Assembly: GCA_030432755.1 (NCBI GenBank)
Contig: JAUILZ010000002.1
Span: forward strand, 186,001-250,000
Origin: Gammaproteobacteria bacterium
GTDB taxonomy: Bacteria > Pseudomonadota > Gammaproteobacteria > Arenicellales > Poriferihabitantaceae
Length of the DNA stretch: 64,000 nucleotides
Direction of reading: 5' to 3'
Shown here piece after piece: positions 1-8,778 of this stretch (position 1 is the first letter of the stretch; every line of letters starts with the position of its first letter). The notes below the pieces were generated by a model. That model was not told where the DNA came from and did no database searches. It saw only the letters and a program-made list of their open reading frames with translations. Both the position numbers and the translations under genes were made by a program.

Positions 1-61
1 AGGTACTGGGGAGCTAGCAATCTGCCCTGTGCGCGAGACGGCCAGGAAAATTCAGGATGAG

Positions 62-1189
62 ATGACCAGGACACCCAACCATACCAATCATCACTACCTC
101 TCCAGCGGGAAGAGAGGATGGATCCGTGGACCCGTTTTACTAATCATCTGTACCGGACTTTATCTCGGCTTGAGCTCCGCCAGCCTGGCGAATAACGAGT
201 CGCTCGAAATGGCCACCCGGGAGATACGGGGCCACCTGGAGAACCAGTTCAAGGAGGTCACCGGCCTCGGCTTCAGGGAATTCCATTGTGACTATCCGGA
301 TACCTGGCCCACCAGCCGGGAGTTCACCTGTTTCGCGACCGACGATGAAAGCGACCACTTCATCTATCGCATCATCCTCGGGGAAGGACAGGAGGGTCCG
401 CTGATATCAATGATGCAGCCGGCCAGCCAGCTGAACACCTCGGGCCTGGCTACGATCTCCCGTCCCGTTGAAGCGTTCCTGATTGCGTTCGTCGCCGAGG
501 ATTGGGACGGCGCACTGGCATCGCTGTCCCCGGAGTTACGTGACAAGCTGGGCCTCGAGGGTCTGCGCGACATCCTCGCGCCCCTGAGGGCCAGGCTTGG
601 AAACGTCTCCAATCCGGAGGTGCGGTTCTATGCCAGCCCCCAGGAGGGGCTGCATCAACTGGAGTACACGCTCGACAGCGCACAGGGCGGTGTCGTGGGC
701 CGTTTTCGATTGCGTATCGATTCAGAGAACAATCCCCAGGTCATCGCCTTCCTGGTCACGTCGGAACCCGGTGGCCCGCTACAGGCCATCCTGCTGGAGG
801 AGACCGGCAAGGCAGCGCTCGGGCAGTTCTTCGACCAGCCGATAAGGCGAATCGATGGCCCCCTGGATAGCCTCCGGTATATCGGCGATAACGTCAATCT
901 GGACGTCACCCTGCAGGACGGCTCCACCGTCAAGGCGCGCATCGAACAGCACGGATCCTCCTTTGATGTCGACGGCAACGACTACCGCTTCAATGTGCTC
1001 GACGCCAGGACTCTCATCGGCCTGTACCTCGCATCCAGTGACAGGCCGGTCAAGGTCATCGATTGCCCGGGCAGCGTCGCCCCGGACGGCGGGCATGTCG
1101 ATTGCATGGTCACGTTTACCGATGATTCAAGAAAGGAATTCCGGTTGCTGCGCCGTGGCGGCGAGCATCGCCTCGTGGAAGCCGAATAG
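62..1189 (+). CDS. Secreted or membrane-anchored protein of unknown function
   Basis: I do not recognise this family. The chosen ATG has AGGA four bases upstream; an in-frame GTG at 29 would add 11 residues. A basic N-terminus is followed by a hydrophobic stretch (about residues 20-42, GPVLLIICTGLYLGLSSASL), read as a signal peptide or anchor, so the remaining ~330 residues are probably periplasmic. The body is acidic with few cysteines (HCDYPD, FTCFAT, IDCPG, VDCMV), which could form disulfides. No enzymatic motif is visible. It converges with the TPR gene that follows on the opposite strand. Confidence 0.7.
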   Translation: MTRTPNHTNHHYLSSGKRGWIRGPVLLIICTGLYLGLSSASLANNESLEMATREIRGHLENQFKEVTGLGFREFHCDYPDTWPTSREFTCFATDDESDHFIYRIILGEGQEGPLISMMQPASQLNTSGLATISRPVEAFLIAFVAEDWDGALASLSPELRDKLGLEGLRDILAPLRARLGNVSNPEVRFYASPQEGLHQLEYTLDSAQGGVVGRFRLRIDSENNPQVIAFLVTSEPGGPLQAILLEETGKAALGQFFDQPIRRIDGPLDSLRYIGDNVNLDVTLQDGSTVKARIEQHGSSFDVDGNDYRFNVLDARTLIGLYLASSDRPVKVIDCPGSVAPDGGHVDCMVTFTDDSRKEFRLLRRGGEHRLVEAE

Positions 1190-1236
1190 CTGAGCCTGTC
1201 CTGCACCACGGGATTGCGGGGTTGCCTTCGGGCCGG

Positions 1237-1668
1237 CTATTGGCTATTGGCGATAACCTCGGCCAGTTTCTGGTACTCGTCGCAGTCGCCGCAGTACTTC
1301 TCCAGCGTGGCAAGCTGCTTGCGCGCATTGTCGAGGTCACCGCGCATCACGTAGAGCCTGCCGAGATACTCGTTGGCGCCGAGATGCCGGCGATCGATCT
1401 TGAGGGCGCGCTTGTAGGATGCGAGGGCGCCGTCGAGGTCGCCACTGCTGCGCTGGCTGTATCCGAGAAGGTTCCAGCCGTCTGCGCTCTTGCGCTCGCG
1501 CTTGAGGTAGCTCTTCAGCTCCACGATCGCGCTCTCGTACTGCTCGCTCTCCACCAGGTCCATTACCCTCGAGGGAACCGGATCGGGACCACCCGTCCCC
1601 ATGTCCCCCACCGCGGGGAAGGCCATGACGGCCACAACGGCGGCTGCCGCCATCATCCATCGCTTCAT
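1237..1668 (-). CDS. Periplasmic TPR-repeat protein
   Basis: Small exported protein of about 143 residues with tetratricopeptide helices, which normally mediate protein-protein contacts. A signal peptide is visible (MKRWMMAAAAVVAVMAFPAV). At least two TPR units follow, recognised by WNLLGYSQRSSGDLDGALAS and LGANEYLGRLYVMRGDLDNA. The start is decided by the ribosome site: AAGGAG lies at 1675-1680, directly against the ATG at 1674 but six bases from the ATG at 1668, so the latter is preferred. A CxxC (CGDC) sits near the C-terminus. The partner is unknown and the neighbours give no clue. Confidence 0.8.
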   Translation of the reverse strand: MKRWMMAAAAVVAVMAFPAVGDMGTGGPDPVPSRVMDLVESEQYESAIVELKSYLKRERKSADGWNLLGYSQRSSGDLDGALASYKRALKIDRRHLGANEYLGRLYVMRGDLDNARKQLATLEKYCGDCDEYQKLAEVIANSQ

Positions 1669-1771
1669 CTTCATCTCCTTAGGTTGAGGCCCGTCGTACC
1701 GACGGCGCCCGGAGTCTATGGGACGCCGCGCAGGTGTATTCGTTCCCCGCGCGAACATCTGATTGCCGGGA

Positions 1772-1999
1772 TCAGACCGGCTCCGGATCAAACGCGAACC
1801 GGGGCACCGGCTCGCCGTCCACCACGACGGGTTCATTGAACATCGTCAGCGGCCGCACCCACAGCCCCCGGTCGCCGTAGCGGGGCCGGTATACCACCAG
1901 TTCCTCCTCGGTTTCCGAGTGCCGGGCAACGCCGATCACGTCATAGAAATTCCCCTTGTAGTGTCGATAACGACCGGGACTGATCATTGGTTTCTCCAT
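1772..1999 (-). CDS. DUF1653 family protein
   Basis: Seventy-five-residue cytoplasmic protein that closely matches the DUF1653 pattern: PGRYRHYKGNFYDVIGVARH, then ETEEELVVYRPRYGDRGLWV, then RPLTMFNEPV and a VPRF tail. The family's function is unknown. Length is typical. The ATG at 1999 has GGAAAG upstream; an ATG at 1987 just before PGRYRHYKG is an alternative. It lies 46 bases downstream of the NnrU gene on the same strand and may be co-transcribed with it. Confidence 0.85.
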   Translation of the reverse strand: MEKPMISPGRYRHYKGNFYDVIGVARHSETEEELVVYRPRYGDRGLWVRPLTMFNEPVVVDGEPVPRFAFDPEPV

Positions 2000-2045
2000 C
2001 GGTGTTCTTTCCGCTCTGCTGGCGGTAACGCCATTTTGCACGCTA

Positions 2046-2594
2046 TCACGCCAGTGGTGCAATGAATCGGCCGTGCAGATGGAACACCAGGCCGTAGACC
2101 AGCAGCCCGCCGACCACCGCGAGCCCATCACGCCAAAACGGCAAACGCACCTGTGTGGGAGACTCCCGACGCATCGAAGCCAACCCGTCGACGATCGCGT
2201 ACAGGCCGAAGGAGCCAAAGAGCAGCACCGAGCCCAGGTCGCCGTTCGCTGCCAGGTGGCCGACGGACCAGAGCAGGATGCCCAGCAGCATCGGGTGGTG
2301 AACCACGCGGCGGATATTGCATGGCAGGTAGGCGGCCACCAGCAGGACAAGGGCCGGCAACATCAATCCCTTCGCCAGCGGCGCGCCCCAGCCGGGGGGC
2401 GCGTAGAGCGGGGTGAATGGCACCTGCCCTCGCCCCGTCACCACCAGGTAAAGGCCGAGCGCGGAGAGGAGCGAGAATACGATCTTGTAGGCCGCCTCTC
2501 CGAAGCGCCCGATGAGGCGAGCCCGGACGTCGCGCGCCAGGGGCAGCAGGTGGATGCCGAAGAAAATTACGAGGCCGGCGAGGAACTGTGGCAT
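2046..2594 (-). CDS. NnrU family integral membrane protein
   Basis: Polytopic inner-membrane protein of 182 residues matching NnrU. Family members were first noted near nitric-oxide/denitrification genes and are related to isoprenylcysteine methyltransferase-like folds; activity is unproven. The sequence shows five to six hydrophobic segments, an N-terminal FFGIHLLPLARDVRARLIGR, and the conserved central VVHHPMLLGILLWSVGHL, typical of the family. No denitrification genes are in the window, so a role in NO metabolism cannot be inferred from context. Confidence 0.85.
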   Translation of the reverse strand: MPQFLAGLVIFFGIHLLPLARDVRARLIGRFGEAAYKIVFSLLSALGLYLVVTGRGQVPFTPLYAPPGWGAPLAKGLMLPALVLLVAAYLPCNIRRVVHHPMLLGILLWSVGHLAANGDLGSVLLFGSFGLYAIVDGLASMRRESPTQVRLPFWRDGLAVVGGLLVYGLVFHLHGRFIAPLA

Positions 2595-2678
2595 GGCGGA
2601 TCCTTCCAGTTATTCAGCTACGGACGCGATTGTATCGTGGACCCGCCCGTTCGCCACTCGGCGGACATGGGATTGGAA

Positions 2679-2697
2679 CCCGGAACCGGGCTCCGGG
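2679..2697 (-). terminator. Small stem-loop after the repeat-protein gene
   Basis: CCCGGA and TCCGGG form a perfect 6-bp stem around a 7-base loop, about 30 bases past the stop codon of the minus-strand 36-residue-repeat gene. There is no T-run, so it may be an mRNA 3' end or nothing. Confidence 0.25.
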
Positions 2698-2725
2698 AGT
2701 CGAACACACCGATGCGTTTGTTGTT

Positions 2726-3346
2726 TCAGTCGATGGAGCCGATACTGACGCTGTTGCGGTTCCCCTGGCCGAAATTCGACTGCTGGATGCTGCCTGCCGA
2801 GACCGAAATGGAGGTCGCCCCGCCGACGGTGGAATTCACCACCGAGCCTATGCGGGCGAAGTTGCCGTTTTCGGTACCGTGATTTTCCTGGAAGATGCTG
2901 CCTACACGTACACTAGCAGCCACGTCGCCGCCGAACCGGGAACCCGAGAAAGAACCCAGCACCAGTTCGTTCACGTTGCCGTTCCCGTAACTTCTCTGGA
3001 CGATCGAGCCCACCCGCACCGAGCTGCGCACGCTCCGCGACGCGATGCTGTCAGTGAAACTGGCGATCTCCAGCCGATTGCGGTTGTTGGGCCCCTCGCT
3101 ACGCTGCACCAGCTCGTCCACCCGGGCGCCGAGGTCAATCGATCCGGCGATCCGGCTCCCCCGCGCCGAGACGGCGCGCAGCAGGTTCTGGCTATTCACG
3201 CCGTTGAGGTACTGCGTCACCATGCCCATGGTCACGGAGAACCTGGCGTCGCCGCCGATGGAGGACTGTGCCCAGGCCGTGGTTGCTGGCATTGCCATTG
3301 AGGTGGCGAGCGCCAGCGCCGGCAACAATCGAATGATCCGGTTCAT
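2726..3346 (-). CDS. Secreted protein of five 36-residue repeats (paralog A)
   Basis: 206 residues. A signal peptide (residues 1-27, ending TTAWAQ) is followed by five repeats that tile the rest without a gap: 28-63, 64-99, 100-135, 136-171 and 172-206, the last one residue short. Repeat landmarks are S-[SR]-[IF]-GGD at positions 1-6, V-x-x-G-S-I near 12-16, Q at 18, G at 22, N at 25 and 27, and a terminal GS[VI]. There is no cysteine. The Q-x-S-x-G-x-x-N-x-N block recalls curlin (CsgA) repeats, but the 36-residue period differs from the usual ~22. Inference: a beta-solenoid or amyloid-type surface or fibre protein. Its paralog is at 33540-34163. Confidence 0.85.
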   Translation of the reverse strand: MNRIIRLLPALALATSMAMPATTAWAQSSIGGDARFSVTMGMVTQYLNGVNSQNLLRAVSARGSRIAGSIDLGARVDELVQRSEGPNNRNRLEIASFTDSIASRSVRSSVRVGSIVQRSYGNGNVNELVLGSFSGSRFGGDVAASVRVGSIFQENHGTENGNFARIGSVVNSTVGGATSISVSAGSIQQSNFGQGNRNSVSIGSID

Positions 3347-3374
3347 CCTCTACTCCTGATTTTTTCGTCGTACC

Positions 3375-3405
3375 AATATATAACGCGATGTGCGCAAAAA
3401 AGTTT
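3375..3405 (-). promoter_or_regulatory. Upstream motif shared with paralog B, plus AT-rich -10-like element
   Basis: Bases 3381-3405 (minus-strand blocks AAACTTTTT and CGCGTTA, ends 25 bases apart) match 20 of 25 positions at 34204-34228 upstream of the other 36-residue-repeat gene. Here they sit 34 bases from the start codon, there 40. TTATATATT at 3375-3383 could serve as a -10. The two-block layout with 16 bases between AAAC and CGTTA resembles an ECF-sigma promoter; that part is inference. Confidence 0.5.
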
Positions 3406-3627
3406 TCCGGCTTCCACAAAAAACTGCAGCCCCGTCACCCTGGCTCGCAGCAAGGATCACGCTGACCTTGAATGCCAGCGAGTGATGCCGGCGGATTCTC
3501 CGGGCATGATAAGCTCCTCTTCCCGGCACCGGCGTGCCGTAATTGAAGCTGCTTATCCACTCGGTAACCTGTCCGGATATGCGGAGGCTACCTTCTATCC
3601 AGACACCCCACCCACAGGATTTACGGA

Positions 3628-4470
3628 ATGGGCGAAACTGAAACCCGCGTCGTCCTGCTGGGCACCGGAACGCCAAATCCCGATCCCGAGCGGATGGGGC
3701 CCTGCACCGCGGTAATCGTCGGGGATCGGGCCTACCTCGTGGATTTTGGTCCGGGCCTCATCCGCCGCGCCCAGGCAGCCTTTGACATGGGCATCGCCGC
3801 GCTCGAGGTGAAGCGTCTCGACATCGCGTTTCTCACGCACCTGCATTCCGATCACACCATCGGCTATCCCGATCTCATCCTGACGCCCTGGGTGATGGGT
3901 CGCACTCGCCCGCTCGAGGTGTACGGGCCGCCTGGTCTTGAATCGATGACCGATCATATTCTCGCCGCCTACGAGGCGGACCGGGAAATTCGTGTCTGCG
4001 GTCTGGAGCCCATCAAATCGAATTGCCGCGAGGTGAATGCGCATGAAATCGAACCCGGGCGCTGCTACGAGGATGAGCGTGTGCAGGTGGATGCCTATGC
4101 CGTCAATCACGGTGATGGCTGGATGGCGCTCAGCTACAAGTTCACCACGGACGATCGCTGCGTGGTGATCTCCGGCGATACGGCGCCGCATGAACCCCTG
4201 ATCGAGAGCTGGGCGGGTTGCGATTTGCTCGTGCACGAAGCCTATTCGCAAAGAGGTTTCGACCGGCGCAAGCCCAAATGGCAGGCATATCATTCCCACA
4301 TGCATACCTCGACGCGGGAGCTGGCCGCCATCGCCAATCGTATCCAGCCAAAGCGGCTTGTGCTGACACATATGCTCTTCTGGGGTACAACGGAAGATGA
4401 AATGCTTGCCGAAATACTGCAGAATTACCGGGGTTCCGTGGAAATCGGCCGAGATCTCGGGTGTTATTGA
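3628..4470 (+). CDS. MBL-fold metallo-hydrolase (RNase Z/arylsulfatase-like group)
   Basis: Metallo-beta-lactamase-fold hydrolase of 280 residues. The metal motif HxHxDH is intact as HLHSDH (residues 71-76) after the opening LLGTGTPNPDPERMGP. Further ligands are expected in NHGDGW, GDTAPHE and the late LTHMLFW. The GTGTPNP opening and overall order match the ribonuclease Z/arylsulfatase-like branch, but the true substrate cannot be told. No signal peptide is seen, so it is probably cytoplasmic. It ends 34 bases before tctC on the same strand, so it could belong to that operon and act on the imported compound. Confidence 0.85.
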   Translation: MGETETRVVLLGTGTPNPDPERMGPCTAVIVGDRAYLVDFGPGLIRRAQAAFDMGIAALEVKRLDIAFLTHLHSDHTIGYPDLILTPWVMGRTRPLEVYGPPGLESMTDHILAAYEADREIRVCGLEPIKSNCREVNAHEIEPGRCYEDERVQVDAYAVNHGDGWMALSYKFTTDDRCVVISGDTAPHEPLIESWAGCDLLVHEAYSQRGFDRRKPKWQAYHSHMHTSTRELAAIANRIQPKRLVLTHMLFWGTTEDEMLAEILQNYRGSVEIGRDLGCY

Positions 4471-4504
4471 TCCGGTTACAACAGCACATCAATGGAGGAA
4501 TCTC

Positions 4505-5449
4505 ATGAGGCGTTTATTAACCGTACTTGGCCTGTCACTGTTCTTCGTCAGCACTCTCGCCCGGGCAGAGTGGACACCTGACGGGCCCCTGCACCTCCAG
4601 ATCGGCTTCGGTGCCGGCGGCAGCACAGACACGCTCGGCCGCCTGATTGCCTCCGAAATCGAGGAGCAGATGGGCTGGGAGGTCATTGTCGAAAACAAGC
4701 CCGGAGGTGGCGGTGTCGCCATGTTCTCCGGAATCAGCCAGGCGCCCGCGGATGGTCAGACCATTGGCATCGGGGTGAACATACCCATCCTCATGAATCT
4801 CGTGCTGAGAGGCGACAAGCTGCCGTTCAATGCCGACAGTTTTGATTACCTCGCCACGGTGACGGTCGCGCCACTCGCCATCGTTGCCAAGGCGGACGCC
4901 CCCTACAACGATTTCAGGGAACTGGTTGCCTGGTCGAAGGAAAACGACGGCGCCCTGCTGGGTTTCGACGCCAAGCCCCAGGAAATGACCATTCGCGCCA
5001 TCAATGCCAATAACGAAGGGCAGTTCAAGCTGGTATCCTACAAGAGCGGCGCGGAAAGTGTGCAGGGTGTGCTCGGTGGTCATGTGGCCGCCGGCTACTC
5101 AGGTGGCGCGCATATCCAGTATGTCAATTCCGGCGATCTCAAGGTGCTCGCCGTGGCAACTGCCGACCGCCATGGTTACAGTCCGGACACGATGACCCTG
5201 CGTGAACAGGGCTTCGACTATGCCGTTGAGCCTTATTTCTTCCTGGCCGCACCCAGGGGATTGCCGGACGATACGCGTGATGCCCTGGTGGCGGCGCTGG
5301 ATGCAGCCATCGCCTCGGATCGTGTCGCCGAAATGGTGGTGAACACCATGCATGCCGAACCCCGCAATCTTGGCGCCGAGGGGACACGCTCGAAACTCGT
5401 TGAAGGAGTCGCGGATATCAGGACCCTGATCGACGCCGCGGAGGGTTGA
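4505..5449 (+). CDS. TctC-family periplasmic solute-binding protein (TTT transporter)
   Basis: Binding component of a tripartite tricarboxylate transporter, which captures carboxylates in the periplasm for TctAB. The start at 4505 is fixed by GGAGGA five bases upstream and by the signal peptide MRRLLTVLGLSLFFVSTLAR ending at ARAEW; a longer in-frame reading from 4397 would overlap the MBL gene. Family signatures are LQIGFGAGGSTDTLGRLIA and GWEVIVENKPGGGG. About 314 residues, a normal length. The ligand (citrate, tartrate, terephthalate and others are known for the family) cannot be predicted. Confidence 0.92.
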   Translation: MRRLLTVLGLSLFFVSTLARAEWTPDGPLHLQIGFGAGGSTDTLGRLIASEIEEQMGWEVIVENKPGGGGVAMFSGISQAPADGQTIGIGVNIPILMNLVLRGDKLPFNADSFDYLATVTVAPLAIVAKADAPYNDFRELVAWSKENDGALLGFDAKPQEMTIRAINANNEGQFKLVSYKSGAESVQGVLGGHVAAGYSGGAHIQYVNSGDLKVLAVATADRHGYSPDTMTLREQGFDYAVEPYFFLAAPRGLPDDTRDALVAALDAAIASDRVAEMVVNTMHAEPRNLGAEGTRSKLVEGVADIRTLIDAAEG

Positions 5450-5468
5450 GCGCCGAGGGGCGGTTCAG

Positions 5469-5493
5469 GCCGGTGTTCGCGCGGAACACCGGC
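5469..5493 (+). other. Perfect stem-loop between tctC and tctB
   Basis: GCCGGTGTTC (5469-5478) and GAACACCGGC (5484-5493) form a perfect 10-bp stem with a 5-base loop, starting 20 bases after the tctC stop. There is no T-run. It is best read as an mRNA-stabilising or attenuating hairpin letting the binding protein outnumber the membrane subunits. Equivalent hairpins occur at the same place in the ABC and TRAP operons here. Confidence 0.6.
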
Positions 5494-5504
5494 AGGCGGG
5501 TGTT

Positions 5505-5924
5505 GTGAGTCTCGACCGCGCCATGGCACTGGCGCTGGCCATATTCGGCCTGCTGATGCTGTTCGTCATCATCCCGGCGCAGACCGAAGCGGTGGACTAT
5601 GGCTGGTTGCGCCCCGACACACTCCCGGTCGTGACGTGCTGGGTGGTTACCGCCTGCGGTCTCTGGCAGGCAACGCTCACACCGGCCCAGGTCAGACCAC
5701 GGGCGCGAGTGGTCGCCCGCCTGCTGCTATATCTGATCGTCGCATTCTCGGCGGTATGGGCAATGACACGCCTGGGCTTTCTGGTGCTGGCGCCCATCCT
5801 TGTACTGCTGCTCAACCTTCTCGCCGGGGAACGCCGGGTTGCCTGGCTCGCCGCCCAGACCGTGTGCGTGCCGCTGGTCATCTGGTTGTTGGTGGACGTA
5901 TTACTCGGTCGTCCCTTGCCCTGA
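5505..5924 (+). CDS. TctB-family small membrane subunit (TTT transporter)
   Basis: 139-residue protein with about four hydrophobic segments (for example ALALAIFGLLMLFVIIPAQ and LVLAPILVLLLNLL), typical of the small, poorly conserved TctB subunit. It begins with GTG at 5505, or with ATG at 5523 (MALALAIFG). The assignment rests on size, topology and position between tctC and tctA; sequence motifs are weak in this family. It sits just after the stem-loop at 5469-5493. Confidence 0.8.
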   Translation: MSLDRAMALALAIFGLLMLFVIIPAQTEAVDYGWLRPDTLPVVTCWVVTACGLWQATLTPAQVRPRARVVARLLLYLIVAFSAVWAMTRLGFLVLAPILVLLLNLLAGERRVAWLAAQTVCVPLVIWLLVDVLLGRPLP

Positions 5925-5973
5925 GGCTGTTCCAGCAGGGCCATGATGCCGACAGGTCGCGGGGGAAAGCGCC

Positions 5974-7467
5974 ATGACTGACCCAGGCACCCTATTGCTG
6001 GGCATCTCCGACGCATTCACTCTCACCAATCTCCTGTTCGTGTTGGCGGGTATCGTGACCGGTCAGGTGGTGGGTGCCATCCCCGGTATCGGTCCGGTGA
6101 TGGCCATGGCCATTGCCATACCCTTCACTTTCGTCCTGAACCCCCTCGCCGCCATCGCCTTTCTGGTCGGAATCAACAAGGGTGGCCTGGTGGGTGGCGC
6201 CATACCAGCCATTCTGATCAACGTCCCCGGTACGCCGGATGCTGCCGCAACCGCCCTGGATGGTTATCCCCTGGCGCGTCAGGGCAAGCCGCAGAAGGCG
6301 ATGAAAATGGCGCTCTACTCTTCCGTGACCGGCGATACTTTCAGTGACGTCGTGCTGATTACGGTCTCGGCTCCGCTCGCCATTGTCGCCCTGAAAATGG
6401 GACCGGTGGAGATTTTTGCCCTCATGGTTTTCGCTTTTTCCATCATCGCCGGACTCATTGGCTCCTCGTTACCGAAAGGCATCGCCGCGGGAGCCCTGGG
6501 CCTGCTTTGCGCGACCGTTGGCCTTGATCCCGAGCATTCGACGCCCCGCCTGATTTTCGGCCATTTCGAACTCTATGACGGTTTTCCCCTGGTGGCGGTA
6601 GCCATCGGCATGCTCGCGGTGTCCGAGATCCTGCGCCGCCTGGCGGTCATCAGCCGTCAGGGCCTGCCGGTAATCCACTTGCCGGAAGAACAGCCGCGTG
6701 AGGATCGGCGCGTGGGTTGGCGCGAATACTGGTCCTGCCGCTACACGCTCCTTCGGGGTGGTTGTATCGGCACCGTACTTGGAGCCATTCCTGGTGTTGG
6801 CTCCACCGCGGCGGCCTTCATCAGCTATGCCGCGACGCGCCACGCCTCTCGTGAACCGGATCAATTCGGCAAGGGAACACTGCACGGTATTGCCGCCACC
6901 GAATCGGCCAACAGTTCGGTGGTGGGAGCCAACCTGATCCCGCTACTGACACTCGGCATCCCGGGTAGCGTATCGGCGGCCCTGTTGATCAGCGCCTTCA
7001 TGATCCAGGGGATACAGCCGGGGCCGCTTCTCTTCGAGGAGCAGGGGCGCCTCATCTACGGTCTTTTTGGCGCCATGATCATGGCCAATATCACCAACCT
7101 GGCTGTTGGCCTGATCGGCTTGCGCCTCTGGACGCGCGTGGTGCGTGCGCCGGAAGCTTCCATTTTCTCGGCCGCGCTGCTCCTGTGCATCGTCGGCGTC
7201 TATCTCTCCACCGGGACCCTGTTCGTGGTGCTGGTGATGTTTTGTTTCGCCCTGCTGGGGATTGTCATGCAGGCTTTCGGATATTCCACGGTGATCTTCA
7301 TCATCGCCTTTTTTCTCGGTCAACGATTCGAACTGTCACTGTCGCAGACACTGGTCATCCTGGATGGAAATCCGGCAGCTCTCGTCAATCATCCGGTGGC
7401 GCTCTTGTTGCTCACCTTCGCTTTCGGCGTTATCGCCTGGTATGGCGTGCAGGGAAGGAGAGAGTGA
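5974..7467 (+). CDS. TctA-family large membrane subunit (TTT transporter)
   Basis: 497-residue inner-membrane permease with the two hallmark glycine-rich motifs: GAIPGIGPVMAMAIAIPFTF near residues 32-52 and GAIPGVGSTAAAFISYA near 270. About twelve hydrophobic segments are apparent. It provides the translocation path for a carboxylate delivered by TctC, driven by an ion gradient. Length is normal for TctA. It closes the tctCBA set; 63 bases later the next gene converges from the minus strand. Confidence 0.92.
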   Translation: MTDPGTLLLGISDAFTLTNLLFVLAGIVTGQVVGAIPGIGPVMAMAIAIPFTFVLNPLAAIAFLVGINKGGLVGGAIPAILINVPGTPDAAATALDGYPLARQGKPQKAMKMALYSSVTGDTFSDVVLITVSAPLAIVALKMGPVEIFALMVFAFSIIAGLIGSSLPKGIAAGALGLLCATVGLDPEHSTPRLIFGHFELYDGFPLVAVAIGMLAVSEILRRLAVISRQGLPVIHLPEEQPREDRRVGWREYWSCRYTLLRGGCIGTVLGAIPGVGSTAAAFISYAATRHASREPDQFGKGTLHGIAATESANSSVVGANLIPLLTLGIPGSVSAALLISAFMIQGIQPGPLLFEEQGRLIYGLFGAMIMANITNLAVGLIGLRLWTRVVRAPEASIFSAALLLCIVGVYLSTGTLFVVLVMFCFALLGIVMQAFGYSTVIFIIAFFLGQRFELSLSQTLVILDGNPAALVNHPVALLLLTFAFGVIAWYGVQGRRE

Positions 7468-7530
7468 CAGGCCTTGTTTTTCAGTAAGGTTGGTCTTGCG
7501 CGTACAAACGTAGACAGCCCGGAAGAACTC

Positions 7531-8649
7531 CTACGTCGTGAAATTGCCTTGAATGGATCGGTAGACCTCGAGGTTCTGATCCACGTTGCTCTGAATCGTC
7601 TGCTGCGACGCTCTCCTGGCGGCCGCCTCCCCGACGGCGGGATTCCATTGCTCGATGGCCTCCACGATGCCATCCACGTCTGATCCGTGTTCCACGACGT
7701 AGGAGTTTTCCCCGTGGTTGATGATTTCGGAGACGCCCGCAACCCTCGTTGTAACCACCGCCGTTCCACAGGCCATGGCCTCCAGACATACGTTGGGGAA
7801 GGGGTCGTACAACGTGGGATGTAGCAGCAGGTCTACCGCCGGATACAGTTTTTCCATGTCCCCTCGGTCTCCGAGAAAGCGGACGTCGGCGCCCACGCGC
7901 CGGGCCAGCGCCTCGTAAGGCGCGATTTTTCCCCCACCGGCAACCAGCAGGACGGAATCCTTTACCCGTCCCGCCGCCTCGATCGCATAGCGAAGCCCCT
8001 TTCTCTTGAAACCGGTTCCGCAGTACATGAGAACCCGGCGGCCGGGAAGATCCAGGGCTTGCCGGTATTCCTCCCGCCTCTCTGAATTGAAATGTTCCAG
8101 ATCGACGGCGTTGTGGATCACCACGATGTCCTCATCCGGAACACCATTGTATTGCATCACCTCATTCTTCACCTGCTGGGAGACCGCCACGATTTTCCTG
8201 TAGTGGCCGGGTGTCAGGCCTTTTTGATCCAGTCGAAAAATGACGTGCGCTTTCGGGTTCAGGTACACGAACAGGTTTTCAAATGCGGAACGTTCCGTCT
8301 TCATCCGCTTGAGGTATTCGTGATGTGTTCCGCCGCCGAGCCGGATCACGTCATGGTTCAGCGTCCGCGTAAAACTGTGCACCAGGTCGAACTTGTGATC
8401 CTTCAGGGCGCGGTCTGCATTTGCGGCGAAGGATGTGAGTTTCCCCCAGGGCAGATGACCTGACATCTGGACCGGGTGCGCGACTATCGGCTCCTGCAGG
8501 TGATCGGGTTCCTGTAAGTGATCAAAGTGCGTGGCGAAGACGTGAATCTCGTGTCCCTTTTCGACAAGCGCCTCGGCAAGGTAGCGAACGGCACGCTCCA
8601 CCCCGCCGGTACTTTTCGTCCATCGATAGATCACCAGCGCGATCTTCAC
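7531..8649 (-). CDS. GT4-family glycosyltransferase, WaaG/RfaG-like
   Basis: Retaining glycosyltransferase of about 372 residues, probably adding a sugar to the lipopolysaccharide core at the cytoplasmic membrane face. A GTG at 8649 opens KIALVIYRWTKSTGGVER, the N-terminal Rossmann fold with the GG loop; the longer reading from 8751 runs into a short tandem repeat and looks non-coding. Other marks are VHSFTRTLNHDVIRLGGGTH, VIHNAVDLEHF, and the nucleotide-sugar region HPTLYDPFPNVCLEAMACG with the E-x7-E-type acidic residues. It stands alone between the TTT and ABC operons, so the acceptor is inferred from similarity only. Confidence 0.85.
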   Translation of the reverse strand: MKIALVIYRWTKSTGGVERAVRYLAEALVEKGHEIHVFATHFDHLQEPDHLQEPIVAHPVQMSGHLPWGKLTSFAANADRALKDHKFDLVHSFTRTLNHDVIRLGGGTHHEYLKRMKTERSAFENLFVYLNPKAHVIFRLDQKGLTPGHYRKIVAVSQQVKNEVMQYNGVPDEDIVVIHNAVDLEHFNSERREEYRQALDLPGRRVLMYCGTGFKRKGLRYAIEAAGRVKDSVLLVAGGGKIAPYEALARRVGADVRFLGDRGDMEKLYPAVDLLLHPTLYDPFPNVCLEAMACGTAVVTTRVAGVSEIINHGENSYVVEHGSDVDGIVEAIEQWNPAVGEAAARRASQQTIQSNVDQNLEVYRSIQGNFTT

Positions 8650-8717
8650 GGCTGACAAACCCTGTTTCGGGTATTCACCTGGCGTATGAATGAACTGACA
8701 CTGGCATCGACGACCGC

Positions 8718-8760
8718 GAGCCTCAACCAACTCTCGAGGAGCCTCAGCCAACCCTCGAGG
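8718..8760. repeat. Two-copy 21-bp tandem repeat
   Basis: A unit starting GAGCCTCA and ending CTCGAGG occurs at 8718 and again 21 bases later at 8739, matching at 20 of 22 positions. It lies in the gap between the glycosyltransferase and ABC ATPase genes. No function is apparent. Confidence 0.6.
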
Positions 8761-8778
8761 AAACGGATCAACCTTAGG

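Noticed and set aside
2726-3346. Calling the repeat protein a curlin (CsgA)
   Set aside because: The repeat period is 36, not about 22, and no csg export genes are in the window; only a partial motif likeness is claimed.
8718-8760. Short tandem repeat as a possible CRISPR or att site
   Set aside because: Only two adjacent copies without spacers, and no cas or integrase gene nearby.
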